Shown here piece by piece: positions 55,854 through 61,000 of a stretch of 61,000 bases of DNA. Under the pieces are notes generated by a model. The model was not told the origin of the DNA. It saw only the letters and a program-made list of their open reading frames with translations, and did no database searches. Position numbers and translations under genes: made by a program. Numbering within the stretch: position 1 is the stretch's first letter; every line of letters starts with the position of its first letter. This DNA is from Symbiodinium natans (Eukaryota > Sar > Dinophyceae > Suessiales > Symbiodiniaceae), in assembly GCA_905221605.1 (NCBI GenBank), contig CAJNDS010000258.1, forward strand, positions 535,592 through 596,591, written 5' to 3'.

Positions 55854-56064
55854 TGCCCAAAAAAACGTACATGAAGATGTGACGAGCATGAACTTTTTTC
55901 CAGGCGAATTTCAATGTTAAGCATGTTGCTGTTGGCTTTTCAGTGTTGCTATCTTTGTAGGATGTGGGACTTGTGCAGAGGGCTAGTTGCAAAAGGCGAT
56001 GCCGGCGGTGCTCAATCTGGCAGATCCTCGCCGCGTCCAGAGGGAGCTTGGCGTCTGGCAGCAT
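55846..56064 (-). CDS. Small basic hypothetical ORF
   Basis: 72 codons from ATG, with the open frame extending upstream toward a telomere-like array. It begins MLPDAKLPLDAARICQIEHR and ends in a hydrophobic IFMYVFLGII. No family. Confidence 0.3.
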   Translation of the reverse strand: MLPDAKLPLDAARICQIEHRRHRLLQLALCTSPTSYKDSNTEKPTATCLTLKFAWKKVHARHIFMYVFLGII

Positions 56065-56099
56065 GGGCTTTAGAGCCGCGGGGCACTTGTCGGGAACTT

Positions 56100-56167
56100 T
56101 TGGGTTTAGGGTTTAGGGTTTAGGCTTTAGGCTTTAGGCCTTAGGCTTTAGGCTTTAGGCTTTAGGG
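56100..56167 (+). repeat. Telomere-like array with TTTAGGC units
   Basis: Three TTTAGGG units pass sharply into about six TTTAGGC units (one reads CTTAGGC), a variant rare elsewhere in the window. Confidence 0.9.
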
Positions 56168-56958
56168 GGAAGGTGTCACCTGGATCGCTAAGCTTGGGGA
56201 TCTGGGCATGTGTCGGAGTGGGGTGGCATCGACATTTCAAGGGACGGCTTTTGTTGGCGGTTCTGGCTGCCTGCCATGTAGCCAGTGCCCTCCAAAACTT
56301 TTTTGTTTAGGAAGTCCAGGCTTTGAGAACCCGACACTCCATCAAGACAATGCTTCTAAACCGTGCTTTGAGAGTCTGCGACCATCGTAAAGGATCCTCA
56401 GAAGGTTAAACAACGGGGTTGCTCTACTCAAACCGTGATTGGGGCCTATGTCCAGGTCTTTCCAGCATGAAATCTTGCGGAGTTTTTGGGATTCTCCAGG
56501 TCTCTGGTCATTCCTCCAGGATTCGAAAAGTGTGGAGGCCCGAACTAGCCCTGTGCAGGCCAGGCCTTTGTTTGTCCGCGTGACCTTGGCGAGGCATGTC
56601 AAGGGGTCGTTTCGTCTTTGTGGGGTCTCCGCAAGATTCTACGATGGGCTTTCGGGACCGGACGGGAGTTGGGTAGACCCCCTGTCTTGAAAAAACGCAC
56701 GCCATAGCACGCCCACTTTAGCCTCCTCTCCCGGCACAAGCACAGCCCTAAACCCTGCATTCCCCAAACAAAAAAAGCAAGAACCCTACAACCGGAAAGC
56801 CTCGATCCCCCCCCCAAAGAAAACAAACTACGCCTTTAAGCACGCCTTTGGGCGCCCAACCGTCTTCTTTGTGAGACCCTCAAGCGACTTCTTGGTCAAT
56901 GCATCGATGGAATCGTCATTGTCCTCCGGCTCTCTCTCTCTCTCTCTGTTCTCTGCGT

Positions 56959-56990
<32 letters not shown>

Positions 56991-57012
56991 GGGACTGGCT
57001 TCAAGGGTGAGG

Positions 57013-57297
57013 TCAGTGTCTCATGGGCTCAGCCGCCGGAGGGGTAGCAAGCAAAGGGTCTCGGGACTCCAGAGAAGAGTCCTTTTTTTCGGGCAAAAAG
57101 ACAAGAGGAGCCTTACAAATGTGGAACGAAACATAACGAAACCATGGTCTCAAAGGGAGGCCTACGCGGACTTCTGAAGGAGGGCTCCGGGGGTTCAAGA
57201 AGCAGCTTCGCGGGTCTCCCAACACAGCGCAGCTCTTGGAGGCGGATCTTTTGGGCCTTCGCTTCCCGAACTTCTGCCAGCAGAATTGGGATGACAT
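57013..57297 (-). CDS. Hypothetical ORF, 94 codons
   Basis: From ATG to TGA; basic N-terminus (FGKRRPKRSASKSC). A (CT)n run and a G run of about 30 bases lie just beyond its stop (56930-56990). No family. Confidence 0.28.
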   Translation of the reverse strand: MSSQFCWQKFGKRRPKRSASKSCAVLGDPRSCFLNPRSPPSEVRVGLPLRPWFRYVSFHICKAPLVFLPEKKDSSLESRDPLLATPPAAEPMRH

Positions 57298-57311
57298 TGT
57301 GCCAGCGGCTA

Positions 57312-57740
57312 GTATAGATATATAGATATATAGATATATAGATATATAGATATATAGATATATAGATATATAGATATATAGATATATAGATATATAGATA
57401 TATAGATATTTAGAAATATAGATATAGATATAGATATATAGTCATAGATATATAGATATATAGATATATAGATATATATAGATATATAGATATATAGATA
57501 TATAGATATAGATATATATATATATAAGATAGATAGATATATATAGATATATAGATATATGAATATAGATAGATAGATATATAGATAGATATATAGATAT
57601 ATAGATATATAGATATATAGATATATAGATATATAGATATATAGATATATAGATATATAGATATATATAGATATATTATAGATATATTATAGATATATTA
57701 TAGATATATTATAGATATATAGATAGATTATAGATATAAG
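57312..57740 (+). repeat. TATAGA microsatellite, about 430 bp
   Basis: Mostly (ATAGAT/ATATAG)n with an 8-base period (ATATAGAT), plus TATTATAG units at 57672-57735 near the end. Confidence 0.98.
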
Positions 57741-58192
57741 ACAATCCCCCAGCCCCGCACCTTATCCATCGTGAGCTCGTTCATCTCACCTTCGACGTCT
57801 GCTAAACGGACGTGATCGACATGCTCCTTGCAGATGCTGGAGTTCCAAGCGGCAACCCTGAACCCGAAAAGGCCCTGGGCCCTACGTCCCTCAGTCAAAG
57901 TCTGAGGCTTGAGAGGTTGATGCGTGGCGCACTCTGTCGTTGAGCTTGAAACTTATGAGACTGCGAGGTTCAATGGCCGTCCTTCCTTCTTTCCTCCCTC
58001 CCTCCCTCCCTTCCTTCCCAACCGTGAGTGGGGGTTGTGGATCGTGGGATCTGCTTGGTGTTTCTATGTGTGAGGGGGGGGATGCAGGGTTCGGACTCTG
58101 AAAGTGGTGCACTGGCTTGTCACTCGTCGGACATCATTCTTCTGAGCCACTCCCGAATGGCAGCTTATCGCAAGGCTTCACAGTTTCCGGCG

Positions 58193-58234
58193 AGTCTGAA
58201 TTCAATGGCAGCTAGTCTGAATTCAATGGCAGCT
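58193..58234 (+). repeat. 21 bp tandem duplication
   Basis: Two exact adjacent copies of a 21-base unit containing GAATTCAATGGCAGC. Confidence 0.95.
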
Positions 58235-58309
58235 AGCACATAATGGCTGAATGGCCAGGGCTTTTTTGTATGCTCCTACATTTGGCTGGTCAGCACATGG
58301 CCTGCAACC

Positions 58310-58654
58310 ATGAGCCTGTGCAGCGTTGCGTCCCAGCTTCCAGCAGCTCAGAACATGGTGGCCCATGCAACTTGCTTGGAGAAATGGAGAAAAAGAAGCC
58401 CCTGCACCGGACCAGGAGGGCACCCCCATAACCATACAAAAAACACCCACACGCCCTTTCCCCGGGCGCTCCGATCGGGCGAACTCCCGGAATTCAAGTC
58501 GCGCCTGACATGGCCACGATCCGACTGCTTGGGGGGTGGGCTTCACAGGTTGCGTGCGTTTTGGGGGCAATCCGGTGGAGAATCTTGGCTCAAGGAACCT
58601 CCCCAAGCACGTATGAGAGGATACTGGGGGGATTCGGATTCCAAGCGCCGCTGA
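58310..58654 (+). CDS. Hypothetical ORF, 114 codons
   Basis: From ATG to TGA, reading MVAHATCLEKWRKRSPC and a His-rich GGHPHNHTKNTH stretch. Another plus-strand frame and a minus-strand frame overlap it. No family. Confidence 0.25.
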   Translation: MSLCSVASQLPAAQNMVAHATCLEKWRKRSPCTGPGGHPHNHTKNTHTPFPRALRSGELPEFKSRLTWPRSDCLGGGLHRLRAFWGQSGGESWLKEPPQARMRGYWGDSDSKRR

Positions 58655-58723
58655 GCAACTTTTGTGCAGGAAAGGCCGGGATCTCCAAATGCTGAGCCCG
58701 GCAAAGACGAGCAGTAAGGCCTT

Positions 58724-59131
58724 TCATGTAAAACACCACAATAAGACCAGACTTAAACACTTGGAATCCTTCAACTCCAAGCAAACATGAAACCTCCGCC
58801 CCCCAAGACCCTGTGAAAAAACAACCCTCAAAGAGCCCCCGCAAAGGCAGCAGGGGCCTTGAGACGGTCTGAGGTCTCGTAAAGAGGATTCACCCCAGTG
58901 TCCTCTGTGTGCTTGACGTGTGTGATCTAAGCGTGCTCTACGAGTACTCCATATCATAGTTTCAGGCTTAGGGGAAAGGCCTCGAACATATTCTTGGACG
59001 TTGGCTTTGCCAAGGTTGCTTGTCGTTCTCCGGCTTTGAGAAGCTCTGGTCTGGGATAGTTCAGCCGAATCGCAAACGCAGCCCACCAAGCACCCCGAAG
59101 CGAAAACCAGGCCCGAGCACTCCTTTGTCAC
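58724..59131 (-). CDS. Hypothetical ORF, about 135 codons
   Basis: Open frame without an ATG at its 5' end, so it would need an upstream exon. It has a CCLCGG motif and a Leu-rich end. No family. Confidence 0.2.
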   Translation of the reverse strand: MTKECSGLVFASGCLVGCVCDSAELSQTRASQSRRTTSNLGKANVQEYVRGLSPKPETMIWSTRRARLDHTRQAHRGHWGESSLRDLRPSQGPCCLCGGSLRVVFSQGLGGRRFHVCLELKDSKCLSLVLLWCFT

Positions 59132-59550
59132 CCAGTCCCCTCAGTGCCCTCAGTGCCCTCCCGGAGTCCAGAGGCAGGTGCTGCAAATCCTCGTGGCACG
59201 CAAGAACAACAACTGATGCAGGGGGAGCGGGGGGGGGGGGGGGAGGATCCCTATGGGCGCTTGGAGGAAAGCATGGTCGTGGACGTATGATGACCTCTGT
59301 CTATGTGGGATATCAGATTGGCATTACAGCTTCCATTCTCCATCCGTGATCATCCCACGTCGCAGATCTCACGCAGATAACAGGGGAAGGAAGTTGATTG
59401 TGTCCACATTTCAAGCTTGGGTCCATGCGTGTCGTACGCCAATAAACCAAGCGACGCCCCTATTTTCAAGCAACAAAGACGGGACACGAAAACTGTTTTA
59501 ACAAAACAACAAGCACACACCAAAACACACCCTAAAACACACCCCAACAC

Positions 59551-59967
59551 ATGCCAAGCCCTTATTCAGATCTCTTTTGTTATGTTCGCAGGGATCCCGG
59601 CGATGGCGCCCTCGTCGCCACCAGCTCCTCGCGGTACTCAAGCAGAGACTTTTTTGCCTACTTTGGGCTCTTAAGGGCTCAGCAGAACTCAGATACACTC
59701 CTGATCTCCCTCCGGCAAAGTTGGCTCCGCAATAAGTCAGTTTGCTGCAGGAATGCAAGGGCACCCGACACCCTGGCTGAAGCCTCCACGATCGGCACAC
59801 CTTGCCACGAGTTTTGGGGCCCAGACCTTTCCGTCCGGCTTCGAGATCTGGATGCCCGTCATCCTCGGTGGATTCTGAGGGAATGCAGGGAAATCCCTTC
59901 AGGTCATGAGCTCCGTGCTGTCGGCAGGCTGGGGAAAAACACCGGCACGTGGTCTACAGCAAGCTGA
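59551..59967 (+). CDS. Hypothetical ORF, 138 codons
   Basis: From ATG to TGA. Protein-like throughout (LAEASTIGTPCHEFWGPDLS, then RLRDLDARHPRWILREC), with no simple repeats and many G/C-ending codons. No family recognised. Confidence 0.32.
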   Translation: MPSPYSDLFCYVRRDPGDGALVATSSSRYSSRDFFAYFGLLRAQQNSDTLLISLRQSWLRNKSVCCRNARAPDTLAEASTIGTPCHEFWGPDLSVRLRDLDARHPRWILRECREIPSGHELRAVGRLGKNTGTWSTAS

Positions 59968-60141
59968 GGTCACGAAACGAGCCCAAAAGAACCTCCGGAC
60001 TTCAAGGACCAAGTCATAAGCCTCCGCGTAGAAAAAACACAAACCACAACCCGGCTCAAAGCTCTCTTAGGTCCGGGCCTTTGGGCTGCTACCGCCAAAG
60101 AAGCTGAACATGGCGAATCCAAGAGCACACGCTGTGGATGT

Positions 60142-60459
60142 GTGGAAAGTTGGGCGTTGAAGGTTCCCGAACTGGTAGCTAGGGCTCTAGGACATGGGCA
60201 TTGGAGTTTAGATGTGGCGAGTCAGGCGTGTCCATTTCGAGATGTAGGGCGCGCGTTAAAAAGCTGTCAATCAAGCACGGTCTCCCAGCTGCAGCCTGCA
60301 ACATCAAGCAAACACCATGCAGCACAAACGGGCGCAACTTGTCAACTCACAATCACAAGCTCATCCTGGGGCGTTCCATGCCACCGTCCAGAAACCGAAA
60401 CGCCTCTACCCCCTGAAAATCCTCGAAGCCTTGAAAAACTAGAGGTCCCTTGGGTTTGA
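60142..60459 (+). CDS. Hypothetical ORF, 105 codons
   Basis: No ATG at its start (GTG), so an upstream exon would be needed; ATGGCGAATCC at 60110 in another frame is a possible start of one. Ser/Thr/Pro-rich second half. No family. Confidence 0.22.
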   Translation: MESWALKVPELVARALGHGHWSLDVASQACPFRDVGRALKSCQSSTVSQLQPATSSKHHAAQTGATCQLTITSSSWGVPCHRPETETPLPPENPRSLEKLEVPWV

Positions 60460-60497
60460 CCACGGCCTGTCTTTTCAGGGGTTGCGATGACAGGGGG

Positions 60498-60893
60498 CTA
60501 CCTCGAGGTCGGCTTTCGAGACAACAATGGGCCTTGAAAAACAAGGCAAGGCACCACACCCATGAACGCAGCAGCCGCATTTTTTGTTGTGGTCGAAGGC
60601 CCTCGTGTCTGGAAGTTGCACGTAGTCCAATTACACCGGCCTCGCAAACCGCTTGATTGGGGAATCCCTGGGGCTTTCAGATGATGGCCCTTCGCTTGTT
60701 TGGACATGATAGCGCGAAGTTGAAGGCACAGCCGAACTAACGGACCGAATGGGAAGCAACTGTCTTGCTTAATCTCAGATGTGGCTAATGCGGCTAATAC
60801 TGTCCGGAGTCCTAACATAGCTTTGCAGATTTGTGGTACTCGGTTTTTGTCATGTCCCCTTTCGGCCTTCTTGGGATGGCGCTGGTCCCGCAC
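60498..60893 (-). CDS. Hypothetical ORF, about 130 codons
   Basis: Open minus-strand frame rich in Lys/Arg and Leu. An open segment upstream (60994-60898, ending MTVQ before GTGTGC) may be an earlier exon. No family; the window ends 100 bases further on. Confidence 0.22.
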   Translation of the reverse strand: MRDQRHPKKAERGHDKNRVPQICKAMLGLRTVLAALATSEIKQDSCFPFGPLVRLCLQLRAIMSKQAKGHHLKAPGIPQSSGLRGRCNWTTCNFQTRGPSTTTKNAAAAFMGVVPCLVFQGPLLSRKPTSR

Positions 60894-61000
60894 ACCTGCA
60901 CTGTCATGGGAACACTGTTCGAGGATGCATTGTCTGCCTTTGGCATAAGCGCATAGCCTTCATGTGGAGGTCTATTATGTACGCCCTGATGCAAACCCTC

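Overview
The window looks like nuclear DNA of a photosynthetic protist, most probably a dinoflagellate. The evidence is indirect: more than 25 interstitial arrays of the plant/alga-type telomere repeat TTTAGGG; many microsatellites; genes cut into short exons whose best splice sites include GC-AG introns and AG|G acceptors (both known from dinoflagellates); and a nuclear cytochrome c6 with a secretory-type presequence. No bacterial operon, rRNA, confident tRNA or CRISPR array was seen.

Layout. 0.8-3.4 kb: an eight-exon gene model whose three longest introns each hold a small inverted-repeat element, then a Lys/Pro/Thr/Glu-repeat ORF. 3.9-5.1 kb: alternating CG tracts. 5.1-11.1 kb: mostly telomere-like arrays and no firm gene. 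11.1-12.5 kb: a broken cytochrome c6 copy. 13.6-17.0 kb: an extreme C/G homopolymer block. 17.2-18.8 kb: degenerate repeats. 18.8-34.9 kb: small split genes, including a convincing kelch-repeat gene at 26.2-28.4 kb. 35.6-37.1 kb: the intact cytochrome c6 gene, a recent duplicate of the 11-12 kb copy. 37.3-39.3 kb: another split gene and a TGA-interrupted frame. 39.8-41.4 kb: a composite tandem array. 42-61 kb: further small split genes separated by telomere-like arrays and microsatellites.

What is firm and what is not. Cytochrome c6 (two copies) and kelch are recognised from family motifs. All other genes are unrecognised; I built them by hand from open frames, splice signals and phase agreement. 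In DNA of this composition tens of ORFs near 100 codons are expected by chance (a rough estimate from stop-codon frequency), so single ORFs without introns or motifs get low confidence. Hand-built splice models carry some freedom in site choice.

The most interesting signal is at genome-structure level. Three unrelated families of about 50-145 bp inverted-repeat elements fall in predicted introns. In two or three cases the element itself appears to supply splice sites, as expected of introners (intron-generating transposons). Telomere-like arrays also lie in or beside predicted introns.
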